The position numbers and the translations under genes are program-made. 64,000 bases of DNA, from assembly GCA_016702745.1 (NCBI GenBank), contig JADJDJ010000004.1, positions 434,001-498,000 on the forward strand. Direction: 5' to 3'. Of the stretch, positions 17,428 through 26,913 are shown piece by piece. The stretch is from Chitinophagaceae bacterium. Its GTDB lineage: Bacteria; Bacteroidota; Bacteroidia; Chitinophagales; Chitinophagaceae. The first letter of the stretch is position 1. Every line of letters starts with the position of its first letter. Below the pieces are notes generated by a model. It searched no databases. It was given only the letters and a program-made list of their open reading frames with translations, and was not told the origin of the DNA.

Positions 17428-18459
17428 ATGGAACAATTGCAGAACAAGATCGAAGCTTATAAACTGGAAGCCGGAACGGAAAACGTGGCTGATGCAAAGG
17501 CACTGGAAGATTTCAGGATCAAATGGCTGGGCACCAAGGGAATTGTAAAAGAGATCATGGGTGAAATGAAAAATGTGGCCCCTGAAAACAAAAAACAGGC
17601 CGGTCAGCTCCTGAATGAATTCAAAGTTTTTATTGAGCAAAAATATACAGATCTCAAAGCCAATGCCGGTGAAGCCGGTGATCAGGCTGGCCAAACCATT
17701 GACCTGAGTTTACCCGGAGATGATCTGCCCATCGGCTCCCGTCATCCGGTAACCCTGATGCGGAACAGGATTGTATCCATTTTTCAAAGACTGGGTTTTG
17801 CAGTGGCCGAGGGTCCGGAGATCGAGGACGACTGGCATAATTTCGGTGCGCTGAATTTACCGGAACACCATCCGGCACGTGATATGCAGGATACTTTTTA
17901 TATCCAGCAAAACCCTGCTTTTTTATTACGCACCCATACCAGTAATGTGCAGATCCGGGAAATGGAAAAAGGGGTATTGCCCATCCGAGGTATTTATCCC
18001 GGCCGGGTGTACCGAAATGAAACCGTGAGCGCCCGCAGCCATTGCTTTTTTCATCAGGTGGAAGGATTATATATTGATGAAAATGTTTCCTTCGCCGATC
18101 TGAAGCAGACCCTTTACTTTTTTGTAAAGGAAATGTATGGTAAGGATGTAAAAGTGCGGTTCCGTCCTTCTTATTTCCCTTTTACCGAGCCCAGTGCCGA
18201 AATGGATGTGAGTTGTTTTATCTGTGGCGGTGAAGGCTGCAGCGTTTGTAAAAAAACAGGCTGGGTGGAAATTCTGGGATGTGGCATGGTACACCCGAAT
18301 GTGTTAAGCAATTGTGGCATCGACCCCAATAAATATTCCGGCTTTGCATTTGGAATGGGGATCGAAAGACCGGCCATGCTCAAGTATGGCATCAATGATA
18401 TCCGTCTGTTCAGTGAAAATGATGTGCGTTTCCTTAAACAGTTTACCTCTGCTATTTAA
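17428..18459 (+). CDS. pheS: phenylalanyl-tRNA synthetase alpha subunit
   Basis: 343 residues. N-terminal coiled coil (about 1-90), then the class II synthetase core: RTHTSNVQIREMEKG, motif 2 in RVYRNETVSARSHCFFHQVE, and motif 3 in GFAFGMGIERPAMLKYGIND. A Cys cluster (CFICGGEGCSVCKKTGW) is inserted before the last part, as in many bacterial PheS. It charges tRNA-Phe together with PheT, which is not in this window. The start at ATG 17428 is preferred to an in-frame TTG at 17419 that lies inside the promoter box. It converges with the next gene, overlapping by 8 nt. Confidence 0.96.
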   Translation: MEQLQNKIEAYKLEAGTENVADAKALEDFRIKWLGTKGIVKEIMGEMKNVAPENKKQAGQLLNEFKVFIEQKYTDLKANAGEAGDQAGQTIDLSLPGDDLPIGSRHPVTLMRNRIVSIFQRLGFAVAEGPEIEDDWHNFGALNLPEHHPARDMQDTFYIQQNPAFLLRTHTSNVQIREMEKGVLPIRGIYPGRVYRNETVSARSHCFFHQVEGLYIDENVSFADLKQTLYFFVKEMYGKDVKVRFRPSYFPFTEPSAEMDVSCFICGGEGCSVCKKTGWVEILGCGMVHPNVLSNCGIDPNKYSGFAFGMGIERPAMLKYGINDIRLFSENDVRFLKQFTSAI

Positions 18460-19368
18460 GTGATGGCGGGTTTCTTTTAAAGAAAAATCTGGCTCCCAGT
18501 TCGGCAGACGTGTATTTAAAATCATGAATCCCCTGCTGCAAACGGAAAAGTAATCCCGTTTGCTTGTAACGTTTCTCAACCTGTGCACGCACTACAATGG
18601 GTTTATCCCCGGTTCCTTTTAAATAACCCAGGTAGCCTGCACCATAGCCCTGTATTTGCCAGCCGTTTTTATTCCATTGCAGGCCGGAACCAAATAAGAA
18701 AGCATCATTCTGGCGATGGCTGTCCCCATTTAACTGCCAGCAGTAGAAACCCGCCATACCAATCCATTTGAGATGAGGATTCAGGGGCTTTGCAAATGAA
18801 AAATCAAAATAATAACCCATCCCATCCGTATACCTGGCAGAAGCCAAACCTGATGAAGCCGGATAGCGATACCCGATCCTCATTGCCATCTGCAGTTTAT
18901 GTTCCCACTTCTTTAAGATTTTAAAATTTAAATTCAGGTGCAAATCACCCCGGGCCTTGCTGTCATAATATGTATCGAAATAAACATGTCTTTGCTTTTT
19001 AAGAAAATCACTTGTCTTGTACCATTCCACCGGTTCGTAAGAGAAATCAACGGAGACAAAGTTTTTGACGATACAATAATTGCCATACACCGAAAGATCC
19101 ATTGAGCGATCACCCTTCATGGTATGAAAGCTAAGGAAGAACCCAAATAGGTAGTGCTGTCAATATTACCATTGCTGATAAAAGGAACGGGCAGGGCATT
19201 GGGTCCCATATTGGCCGCAGTAGCAACGATGTACTTTGACCAATGGCTGGCTCCATCCCAGTTAACATTTCTTGCCCACTCCTCCGCGGTTTGCGAAAGG
19301 GTTTTTGTTCCTGTTACAACTGATAGGAGGAAGATTATGGATATCCGAGCACGGATGATTTTCCTCAT
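18452..19368 (-). CDS. exported barrel-like protein, split by a frameshift
   Basis: Two abutting frames form one 305-residue protein. The first (from 19368) has a signal peptide and ends at STTYLGSSLAFIP. The second (from 19120) lacks a signal and starts mid-sequence (MKGDRSMDLSVYGNYCIVKN). One extra T in the three-T run (AAA at 19127-19129 on the plus strand) joins them as LAFHTMKGDRSMDLSVY. The remainder has alternating aromatic strands typical of outer-membrane barrels (YDSKARGDLHLNLNFKILKK, GMGYYFDFSFAKPLNPHLKW, ending SAELGARFFFKR). The overlapping ATGA could be translational coupling, but the missing signal on the second part argues for one gene. Function unknown. Confidence 0.7.
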
Positions 19369-19400
19369 AGATGCGCAAAGCTAACAGAACGTCTGGAATA

Positions 19401-19427
19401 AAAAAAGGCTGCCTGATGAAGCCTTTT
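19401..19427 (-). terminator. intrinsic terminator behind the 19448-19852 gene
   Basis: On the minus strand AAAAGGC and GCCTTTT pair around an 11-nt loop and run into seven T. It is placed 20 nt past the stop codon of the minus-strand membrane protein gene. Confidence 0.7.
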
Positions 19428-19447
19428 CAAATTAATAACTTTTCAAA

Positions 19448-19852
19448 TTATCTCCTGGGCCAGTAAATAGCCAGCACCAGTGATGCCCCCAGGGCTACCC
19501 AAACACCGATACCATACATTTTCGTAATCAGTTTAAAAACATCTCCGATCGCAGCACCCTGCATCATGGGAATACCAATCAGCAGCATCAGCAGGGCCAG
19601 TAAAGGGAGCATGGCCCAGATCCCCCTTCCCAGGAAATAGGTTTCCTTGTTCAGGGCGCCAATCAATAACATGATCCCACTGAGTGGGATAGCCAGCCAC
19701 AGGTATTTCATTAAAATGGCTTCGATACTGTTTCCAAATGAAGGGCCCTGAACCAGGTCAAAGGCACTGGTGCTTCCTCCGGCACCCATGGGCAGGAAGA
19801 AACTGGCAATCAGTACAACAGCCAGAATGATCGTTAGGATTTTTCGGTTCAT
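19448..19852 (-). CDS. small multi-pass membrane protein
   Basis: 134 residues with four predicted membrane segments (ILTIILAVVLIASFFLP, YLWLAIPLSGIMLLIGAL, AMLPLLALLMLLIGIPMM, IGVWVALGASLVLAIYW). No motif of a known transporter or enzyme was seen. It lies 37 nt downstream of another membrane protein gene on the same strand; both have an N-terminal helix ending in FLPMG or FFMPF followed by polar residues, so they may be related members of one unit. Confidence 0.65.
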   Translation of the reverse strand: MNRKILTIILAVVLIASFFLPMGAGGSTSAFDLVQGPSFGNSIEAILMKYLWLAIPLSGIMLLIGALNKETYFLGRGIWAMLPLLALLMLLIGIPMMQGAAIGDVFKLITKMYGIGVWVALGASLVLAIYWPRR

Positions 19853-19889
19853 ATTTTCAGGTTTAGTGGTGAATGTGATCGCAAATTGT

Positions 19890-20531
19890 TTATGATCGCA
19901 TCGAACTCATCCGTTTATAACAGAAAAAAGCAGCGGCTAAAAATGCAACTACAGCTACATAAAACCAGGGTGTGAAATCAACACTGATATTCATTTTTTC
20001 GGTGAGCTCTTTGCCAAAATCCTCCAGTCCGCCCCCGCTTCCGGATTTGTCAGCTCCGGAAGACATATCCATTTTGACTTTCTTTTTAATATCCAGCATC
20101 ATCCCGATCAGGGAGCCGGCAGAAGCGATACCGGTTACCATGGCACCACCAATGGCCGCCTTGGCATTGGTAAAAGAAAGCAGGAGACCCAGTACACCGA
20201 GTCCGAGGGCAACCATGGCATAAAGATTAGGATCCTTATTATCTGTTTTGGTGGTGGTCTTGGTGATAGTCTCATCCACCTTATCCGTTTTTATATCATC
20301 CAGGAGAGAATTGCTGGAACTTCCGTTTTTCATTTTAAAACCAGTGGCCAGCTGGATACCGCTGACTGTCTGCAGCGACATATTATTACACTTGATATCA
20401 ATAAAAGGCATGAAAAACAATAAGACGGCCACAACAAATGCTACAGAAGACGGAATCTTTGTTCCAAACATGCCGGGTGGTGGCGGACCTGGCTGATAAA
20501 CCGGAGAAGCAGGTATTTGCTGATTATCCAT
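19890..20531 (-). CDS. membrane protein with proline-rich N-terminus
   Basis: 213 residues. The N-terminus is Pro/Gly rich (ASPVYQPGPPPPGMFGTK). It is followed by membrane segments at about 29-44 (VAFVVAVLLFFMPFID), 107-121 (MVALGLGVLGLLLSF), 128-148 and 193-207 (FYVAVVAFLAAAFFC). Two polar loops are rich in Lys, Asp, Ser and Thr. Known family not recognised. It heads a two-gene unit with the 134-residue membrane protein and is divergent from the dehydrogenase gene. Confidence 0.65.
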   Translation of the reverse strand: MDNQQIPASPVYQPGPPPPGMFGTKIPSSVAFVVAVLLFFMPFIDIKCNNMSLQTVSGIQLATGFKMKNGSSSNSLLDDIKTDKVDETITKTTTKTDNKDPNLYAMVALGLGVLGLLLSFTNAKAAIGGAMVTGIASAGSLIGMMLDIKKKVKMDMSSGADKSGSGGGLEDFGKELTEKMNISVDFTPWFYVAVVAFLAAAFFCYKRMSSMRS

Positions 20532-20632
20532 GGTGGAAATTTTTGTTTAAGGTAAGTGAATCCGCTCAATTTATCATATTTAGAGGCTGCTGAAATGGAT
20601 CCGTTCAACTGTAATATCTTTACGGCCAATCG

Positions 20633-21486
20633 ATGATGATGACTATCAATAGTATTTGCGTTTGCGGTGCCGGCACCATGGGCAGCGGTATTGCACAGGC
20701 AGCTGCCCAGACCGGATTTCATACCATTTTGTATGAATTAAATGAATCCGTACTGGAAAAAGCAAAAAAAGGGATACATCAAAACCTGGAATCACTGGTT
20801 ACCAAAGGCAAAAGCACGCCGGAAATAATGCAAGGGGTGATAGGAAGGATCCGGTTTACCAACGACCTGCAGGACTGCCTTGCTGATATTATCATTGAAG
20901 CGATCGTTGAAAAAACCGAACCCAAAATCGCTTTATTCAATCAGCTCGCTGAACTCAATCACAGTGAAGTGATTTTTGCCAGTAATACCTCATCCCTATC
21001 CATCAGCAGGATTGCAGAAGGCGTTCAAAACCCGAAAGAGTGATCGGGATGCATTTTTTCAATCCGGCCACGATCATGAAACTGGTGGAAGTCGTTAGTA
21101 CCCCATTGACGAACAGCCACACAACAGATACAGTGGTGGAACTGACCCGGGCAATGGGCAAGGTACCCGTTCAATGCAGTGATGCGCCCGGATTTATTGT
21201 GAACCGGGTAGCGCGGCCTTTTTATATTGAATCCCTCCGGCTGGCAGAAGAAGGAAAGATTGATATTGATCAAATAGACCGATTGATGGAAGCAACCGGA
21301 TTCAAACTCGGACCCTTCCGCCTGATGGACCTGATCGGCAATGATATCAATTATGCGGTGAGTTGTTCAGTCTACGAACAACTGGGTGCACCGGAAAGAT
21401 TAAAACCATCCTTTCTCCAGGAACAAAAAGTAAAAGATGGTAAACTGGGAAAAAAAACCGGAGAAGGTTATTACCGATACCCGTAA
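20633..21486 (+). CDS. 3-hydroxyacyl-CoA (3-hydroxybutyryl-CoA) dehydrogenase, frameshifted
   Basis: The N-terminal Rossmann motif CVCGAGTMGSGIAQAAAQTG binds NAD. NTSSLSISRIAEGVQNP ends in a premature stop at 21043, and the frame continues as IGMHFFNPATIMKLVEVVST. One more A in the run at 21035-21037 gives NPKRVIGMHFFNP, the catalytic His region, and a 284-residue protein of normal length. The C-terminal domain is seen in DAPGFIVNRVARPFYIESLR and GFKLGPFRLMDLIGND. It oxidises 3-hydroxyacyl-CoA in fatty acid or butanoate metabolism. The epimerase-like gene follows 30 nt downstream. Confidence 0.9.
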
Positions 21487-21516
21487 TTATTTATTTGCAT
21501 AAAAGTCAACCAAGCT

Positions 21517-22552
21517 TTGAATCAACCGGCTCCGTCCTCCAATCCATCAACACTGAACCAGCAACCCGCCCGGGTATTGGTTACCGGCGGCACCGGGTTT
21601 CTGGGTGCTTATATCATCAAAGAATTAATCAGCAAAGGCTACCGGGTCCGGGCGATACGACGAAAAGCAGGTTTACCTGCATTCATTGATTCATCCATCC
21701 TGGAAAAAGCTGAATGGGTGGAAGGAGATGTGCTGGATGTAATCGCACTGGAAGATGCCATGAAGGGAATGGATATGGTGATTCATTCGGCAGCTGTGGT
21801 TTCTTTTTTGAAAAAGGAAAGAAAACAAATGTATCAGGTGAATGTGGATGGCACGGCCAATGTGGTCAATATGGCTCTGGAACAAAATATCAGAAAGCTG
21901 GTACATATCAGTTCGGTGGCGGCGCTGGGGCGGACCAGCAGTGGTGGTCATGTGGATGAAGAAAAAAAATGGGAAGACAGCCGGATCAATACCCATTATG
22001 CCCGCAGTAAGTTCAAGGCCGAACTGGAAGTATGGAGAGGAATCGGAGAAGGAATGGAAGCCGTGATCCTGAACCCCAGTACGATTCTGGGTTATGGCGA
22101 CTGGAACAGCAGTAGTTGTGCGATCTTCAAAAATATTTACAAGGGCTTTCCCTGGTATACACCCGGTATCAACGGGTTTGTGGATGTGGAAGATGTAGCA
22201 AGGGCAGCTGTTTTAATGATGGAATCGGAACTATCTGCTCAACGTTTTATCGTGAATGGCGAGAACTGGCCTTTCAAACAGTTACAGGAAACCATTGCAG
22301 ATGGCTTTGGCAAGAAAAGGCCTTCCAGAAAAGCAAGTCCCTTTTTGCTCGGTCTGGCCTGGCGGATGGAAAAAATAAAATCACTTTTTTCCGGGCGAAA
22401 ACCCCTGTTGACCAAAGAGAGCGCAAAAGTGGCCTGCAGCCAGACTTTTTGATAACCAGAAATTACTGGCTGCTTTACCGGGATTCTCCTTTACCCCATT
22501 GCAAAAAACCATTCAAAAAGCCTGTGAAAAATACCAGAACCCGGCCCGGTAA
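21517..22552 (+). CDS. NAD-dependent epimerase/dehydratase (extended SDR), frameshifted near the end
   Basis: Start TTG 21517. The nucleotide-binding motif VLVTGGTGFLGAYIIKELIS is at about 20, HSAAVVSFLKKE follows, and the YxxxK catalytic pair is in HYARSKFKAELE, with Ser in HISSVAALG. This is the extended SDR layout close to dihydroflavonol-reductase-like proteins. The frame as sequenced stops at 22452 after KVACSQTF. Removing one T from the five-T run at 22446-22450 continues as DNQKLLAALPGFSFTPLQKT to a stop at 22550-22552, 344 residues. The substrate cannot be told from sequence. It follows the dehydrogenase and is probably co-transcribed. Confidence 0.85.
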
Positions 22553-22673
22553 TTGCAACCATTCGGCTTTAGATATTATCTTTCCATCACGATCAGGTTA
22601 TAACCTTATCCATTTATTATCCATCCTGCATTCAATAGTTGAGCAGGATAAAAAAGATGCCGGAATCCCGATC

Positions 22674-23793
22674 ATGCAAAAAATAAAATACCTGCTGCTG
22701 TTGCTGGTCTCAGCAGCCTCTTTTTCCGCCCAGGCACAATTTGTTGTCAGCGGTACCGTACTTGATTCAACCACGAGGGAACCTTTGGGGGCTGCATCTG
22801 TTTTTTGTCAGAATACCACATTGGGTACGGCCACCAATAAACAGGGTGAGTTTACACTGAATCTGAAATCGGGCGGGTATGACCTGATATTCAGTTATAC
22901 CGGTTACCAGACACAAACGATCCGGGTATCGGACAATAACAAGCTGGAAGTGTTGATGACCAAAGAAGAAAAAAGCATGGGAGAAGTGGTACTCCGCAAC
23001 AGCTTTGAAGTAACAGATGGGCTGTCGAAATATGGCAGCTTCTTTATGGAAAATTTTATCGGTGCAACACCCAATGGTTCCCGCTGCACCCTGCTCAATC
23101 CCGAGGCCCTGAAGTTTTATTTTTACAAAAGAACCAACCGTCTGAAAGTGCTGGCCACCGAACCGGTGAAAATTGCTAACCAGGCATTGGGATATAATCT
23201 GCATTATCAGCTGGACTCCTTTGTGTATTATTATAACACTAACAGCAGTATTTACCGCGGCTATTGTCTCTATTCAGAAATGGAGGGAACCGATAGTCTG
23301 AAAAAAGTCTGGTCACAAGCCCGGAAAAAAGCATACGAGGGATCCCGTCTTCATTTTATGCGCAGTTTTTACGACAGTACCCTGACGGAAGAGGGCTGGA
23401 TTGTGGACCTGCTGGATGAAAAAGATGATAAGAAATTCAATAAGATTCCAAATGTGTATGATTCTGCTTACTACAGCAGTTTTGTAAACACCAGGGATAG
23501 CCTGGGATTGGACAGTATCCTGTACCATGTTCCTGTGGGGCCAGTGGAAGTGGAAATCTATTTCCCCAGAAAAATAAGTGTGACCTATACCAAGAAAAGA
23601 CCGGAAGCAGAATACACTAAAAAGATGGGGCTTTCCCGCAATGTCCCCTTACCTGATATCCTATATCGATATCCGAGAAGCCATCGCCATCATGGAAAAC
23701 GGATATTATTATGATCAGAAGGACTGGGTGAATCAGGGTTACTGGAGCTGGAAAAACCTCGGGGACCAACTACCTTACGACTACACCCCTTAG
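22674..23793 (+). CDS. secreted protein with a CarboxypepD-regulatory-like domain, frameshifted
   Basis: Start ATG 22674, signal peptide YLLLLLVSAASFSAQAQ. The N-terminal domain FVVSGTVLDSTTREPLGAAS with GTATNKQGEFTLNLKSGGYD and FSYTGYQTQTIRV is the beta-sandwich found at the N-terminus of many Bacteroidota outer-membrane proteins. The rest (about 110-372) is an uncharacterised soluble domain. The four-G run at 23627-23630 appears to hold one G too many: dropping it turns a garbled tail into MGFPAMSPYLISYIDIREAI and ends at the TAG at 23791. No barrel or TonB-linked part follows. Confidence 0.75.
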
Positions 23794-23796
23794 CAA

Positions 23797-23890
23797 CCTA
23801 CTGATGGACTGACCGACTGTCGACTGAAGACTGTCGTCCCGATAGCTATCGGGAGCCGACTGCTGACTATCGACTCAAGACTCCCGACTT
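23797..23890. repeat. GACT-rich tract with an 18-bp palindrome
   Basis: Units such as GACTGACCGACTGTCGACTG iterate on either side of the perfect palindrome TCCCGATAGCTATCGGGA (23837-23854). A second copy of that palindrome is at 32118-32135. The tract sits between the stops of convergent genes. Confidence 0.7.
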
Positions 23891-23894
23891 CTCT

Positions 23895-24839
23895 CTATTT
23901 CCCCATCACCTTCTCCCACAACAAAGGAATACGTTTAATCCATACAAACTCTTTCATTTTTTCCCGCGCATCTTCAACCGGTGAGCCGAAATACACTTTA
24001 CCTCCCGGGATACTGTCTTTGACTCCGCTCTGCGCATAAATCACAGCATCTTTTCCAATCGTCAGTGTTTTACTGACCCCTACCTGTCCCCAGAGAATTA
24101 CATTGTCTTCAATGGTGGTGGCCCCTGCAATACCCACCTGACCGGCAAAGAGACAGTTCTTGCCTACCACAGTATCATGTCCGATATGTACAAGGTTATC
24201 CATCTTGGTACCATCTCCGATGATCGTATCTGCACTCACACCACGATCAATGCTGCAATTGGCACCAATCTCCACCGCATTTCCAATCACCACCCTGCCG
24301 CAACTGGTCATTTTCCGGTAATGGATTTCCCGGTTGGTCTTTTTATTATAATAAAATGCATCGCTGCCAATAACGGTACCGGCCTGAATTACCACATCGT
24401 CGCCAATGATACAATAATCCAGTATGGTCACATGAGGATGGATAAGACAGTTTTTGCCAATACTTACATGATGTCCGACAAAGGCCCCGGGCATCAGCAC
24501 CGTACCTTCTCCGATTGCAGCAGTATCGCTGATTAGCTTTGTAGAGGGTATAAAGGGCCTGTAAAACTGTACAATCTTCAGATAAGCTTCAAAAGGATCA
24601 TCCACTACCAGCAGGGCCTTCCCTTCAGGCACATCAGCTGCCTTATTGATAATGATAAAACTGGCGGCAGACTTAATACAGGTATCATAGTATTTGGGGT
24701 GATCCACAAAAGCCAGGTCACCGGGCTCCACTTTATGGATTTCATTGATACCTGTTACCATCCCGTCTTTATTGCCGATCAGTGTTGCACCGATCATTTG
24801 TGCAATCGTTGTAACAGGAACCGGTTTTTCAAAATGCAT
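23895..24839 (-). CDS. lpxD: UDP-3-O-acylglucosamine N-acyltransferase
   Basis: 314 residues. An N-terminal uridine-binding domain (about 1-100, ending DDPFEAYLKIVQFYRPFIPS) is followed by the left-handed beta-helix of hexapeptide repeats (AAIGEGTVLMPGAFVGHHVS, CIIGDDVVIQAGTVIGSDAF, and onward). NLVHIGHDTVVGKN holds the catalytic His. It adds the second acyl chain in lipid A synthesis, in the cytoplasm. The length is a little under the roughly 340 residues of E. coli LpxD; Bacteroidota often carry two LpxD-like genes, so this may be the accessory copy. A -7 box lies 58 nt upstream. Confidence 0.92.
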   Translation of the reverse strand: MHFEKPVPVTTIAQMIGATLIGNKDGMVTGINEIHKVEPGDLAFVDHPKYYDTCIKSAASFIIINKAADVPEGKALLVVDDPFEAYLKIVQFYRPFIPSTKLISDTAAIGEGTVLMPGAFVGHHVSIGKNCLIHPHVTILDYCIIGDDVVIQAGTVIGSDAFYYNKKTNREIHYRKMTSCGRVVIGNAVEIGANCSIDRGVSADTIIGDGTKMDNLVHIGHDTVVGKNCLFAGQVGIAGATTIEDNVILWGQVGVSKTLTIGKDAVIYAQSGVKDSIPGGKVYFGSPVEDAREKMKEFVWIKRIPLLWEKVMGK

Positions 24840-24897
24840 ACAGCAATATTTAACTTGTTAAATGAATCCCTTTACGCTCATTAATTGTACTACCCTG

Positions 24898-24905
24898 CAA
24901 AGTTA
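24898..24905 (-). promoter_or_regulatory. -7 box upstream of lpxD
   Basis: On the minus strand TAACTTTG matches TAnnTTTG, with a leader of about 50 nt before the lpxD ATG at 24839. Confidence 0.5.
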
Positions 24906-25240
24906 ACAAGCCGGATGCAGGGCGGGCAAATTAACTCTGAATCATCCTGCAGAGTAAAAAAACAGCATTTTCCCTATGAAAATAATCAAATAAAAAGGTT
25001 TCCATCCTTGTATTGATCGTTTGATAAAACACACATGACCCTGCTCATATCGTCAGCATCAATGAATGCATCATTTAAAAAACTTATAAAATCAATTTAC
25101 AATGATGAATCATGCAGTAATCAAACTCATCTCATGTAGTGCTTTTCATAGCTCAACATGAAAGAAATAAAGCGATAAACAGCTGCATTATCCACAACCT
25201 GTTTTAAAATGTTAATAAAATATTTTGGAAATATTTTTTT

Positions 25241-25346
25241 GTTCCTGAAAATTCTTTTTAATATTGTGTTGGGAAATTTATTTCCCAGTACTTACTAACC
25301 CATCCATATAAATGTCCCTCTCCGCAAAACGGAGGGGGATTTTTAA
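25241..25346 (+). ncRNA. candidate small RNA of about 75 nt with its own promoter and terminator
   Basis: The 623-nt gap between lpxD and yicC holds no ORF. TTTG at 25238-25241 and TAATATTG at 25259-25266 fit the -33/-7 promoter pattern with a 17-nt spacing (one mismatch in the -7 box). The predicted RNA would start near 25271 at GGGAAATTTATTTCCC, a hairpin of GGGAAA with TTTCCC. After about 25 unstructured nt it ends at a terminator, CCCTCTCCG-CAAAA-CGGAGGGGG followed by TTTTT (25315-25346). It could instead be a leader or attenuator of yicC, 117 nt further on. Confidence 0.45.
25315..25346 (+). terminator. intrinsic terminator of the candidate small RNA
   Basis: A 9-bp G/C-rich stem (CCCTCTCCG with CGGAGGGGG, one G-U pair) around a CAAAA loop, followed by five T. 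No protein gene ends upstream on this strand, which is why an RNA gene is suspected. Confidence 0.8.
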
Positions 25347-25462
25347 TTTTACTCATCTCTGTTATAACTGCCTCACCCGGTACTGATAAGAACCACGATA
25401 ACAAGAATCAATTCAACTACCTTTACAAGACCCGGTTTTTTAAACGGGATAAAAAAAATGCT

Positions 25463-26338
25463 ATGCTGAAATCAATGACCGGATTTGGCCGGGCCGAAAG
25501 GAATGTAGGTGACAAAACATTCCTGGTAGATATTAAATCCCTGAACGGAAAACAGTTTGACCTGCAATTAAAGATGCCGAGCATCTTAAAACCTTCTGAG
25601 TTTGATATCCGCCGGTTATTATCTGAAAAACTGGGCAGGGGAACAGTCGATTGCACTATCAGTCTCAAGGATACCGGCAATGCCAAACCTGTTACGATTA
25701 ATGTGGATCTTGCCAAAGCCTATTATCAGCCCCTGGCAGAATTATCAGCAGCCCTGAACCTTGACCCTTCGCATATCCTCAGCACCCTGGTCAAACTACC
25801 CGAAGTGATTACCCCCAGCGGCGACAGCCTGAGTGAAAAAGACTGGACCGATTTTCAACAGGTACTGATGGCTGCCATCGATGACCTGAACCACCACCGC
25901 CTGGAAGAAGGAAAAGTGCTGGAAGAAGACCTGCTGACCAGGATCAGGAATATCCAGATACAGCAGGATGAAGTTACCCGGCTTGAACCCCTTCGTCAGC
26001 AGAAGATCAGGGACAACCTCACCAAACTGCTGGAAGAAAAAGTGGGAAAGGATAATTATGACGGCAACCGCCTGGAGCAGGAACTGATCTATTATATTGA
26101 AAAGATCGATATCAGTGAAGAGCAGGTCCGGCTTAAAAATCACTGCGAATATTTCAAAACCCTGCTGGCAGAACCCGAAGAATCCAAGGGTAAGAAATTA
26201 TCCTTTGTACTTCAGGAGATCGGCCGTGAAATCAATACCACCGGTTCTAAAGCCTATGATTCCACCATCCAGAAATCTGTAGTGATGATGAAGGATGAAC
26301 TGGAGAAAGCAAAGGAACAGGTTTTAAATGTGCTGTAA
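25463..26338 (+). CDS. yicC: YicC-family endoribonuclease
   Basis: 291 residues, usual length for the family. The N-terminus MLKSMTGFGRAERNVGDKTF and SLNGKQFDLQLKMPSILKPS are the family signature. The C-terminus LSFVLQEIGREINTTGSKAY with the following SVVMMKDELEKAKEQVLNVL is the DUF1732 end. Helical middle at about 110-240. E. coli YicC is reported to act in RNA decay; the precise substrate in Bacteroidota is unknown. The gldH operon begins 86 nt downstream on the same strand with its own promoter box. Confidence 0.93.
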   Translation: MLKSMTGFGRAERNVGDKTFLVDIKSLNGKQFDLQLKMPSILKPSEFDIRRLLSEKLGRGTVDCTISLKDTGNAKPVTINVDLAKAYYQPLAELSAALNLDPSHILSTLVKLPEVITPSGDSLSEKDWTDFQQVLMAAIDDLNHHRLEEGKVLEEDLLTRIRNIQIQQDEVTRLEPLRQQKIRDNLTKLLEEKVGKDNYDGNRLEQELIYYIEKIDISEEQVRLKNHCEYFKTLLAEPEESKGKKLSFVLQEIGREINTTGSKAYDSTIQKSVVMMKDELEKAKEQVLNVL

Positions 26339-26403
26339 TGGATCACAAAGGCCCCGGCCAACTGAAAAGCCCGGGCGGGATACTTTAATTCCTGCATCCT
26401 GAT

Positions 26404-26411
26404 TATTTTTG
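26404..26411 (+). promoter_or_regulatory. -7 box of the gldH operon
   Basis: TATTTTTG matches TAnnTTTG and lies 13 nt before the TTG start of gldH, giving a very short leader. Confidence 0.5.
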
Positions 26412-26424
26412 TAAAAAATATTCA

Positions 26425-26913
26425 TTGAAAAGCATTCGGACCATTTTACCCGCCGCTTTTTTCATCCTGCTGGCCATTTCCTCCTGTCAGACGGTAGACC
26501 TGTATGAAAAAACAGTCAATATCCCGGGCCACCAGTGGAAGAGCAGTTTTAAACCCTCTTTTACATTTACCATTACTGATACCACTGCGCCCTATAAACT
26601 CTTTATCACCCTTCGTCACCGCGACAAATATCATTTCAATAATATTTATCTGAACCTGGCCACACTTCAACCGGGTCAGGACAGCGCGCAGAATGCCTCT
26701 TTTGACCTGAACCTTGGTACTGATGAAGAAGGCTGGAAAGGAACCGGGATGGATGATATTTTTGATCACCGGATCGCATTGACTCCCGACGGACCCGGTT
26801 ATTATTTCAGAAAAAAGGGAACCTATACTTTCACCATTTCCCAGATCATGCGTGAAGACCCTTTAGAGCATGTGCTGAATATTGGTCTCCGTATTGAGAA
26901 AAAACAACCCTGA
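26425..26913 (+). CDS. gldH: gliding motility lipoprotein GldH
   Basis: 162 residues from a TTG start. The signal ILPAAFFILLAISSCQTVDL has a lipobox Cys. The mature protein follows GldH: VDLYEKTVNIPGHQW, then FTFTITDTTAPYKLFITLRH and YFRKKGTYTFTISQIMREDP. GldH is an outer-membrane-associated lipoprotein required for gliding and type IX function in Flavobacterium. Its stop codon overlaps the ATG of the sensor kinase gene by one base, so the three genes here form an operon. Confidence 0.88.
   Translation: MKSIRTILPAAFFILLAISSCQTVDLYEKTVNIPGHQWKSSFKPSFTFTITDTTAPYKLFITLRHRDKYHFNNIYLNLATLQPGQDSAQNASFDLNLGTDEEGWKGTGMDDIFDHRIALTPDGPGYYFRKKGTYTFTISQIMREDPLEHVLNIGLRIEKKQP

Noticed and set aside
18452..19120. 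Two separate translationally coupled genes (ATGA overlap)
   Set aside because: The second lacks a signal peptide and begins inside the barrel-like domain, so a single frameshifted gene is more likely.
22116..22673. A long ORF fusing the end of the epimerase region to the CarboxypepD-like protein
   Set aside because: The first 186 codons are out of frame with the epimerase and unlike any protein; the signal peptide at ATG 22674 marks the real start.
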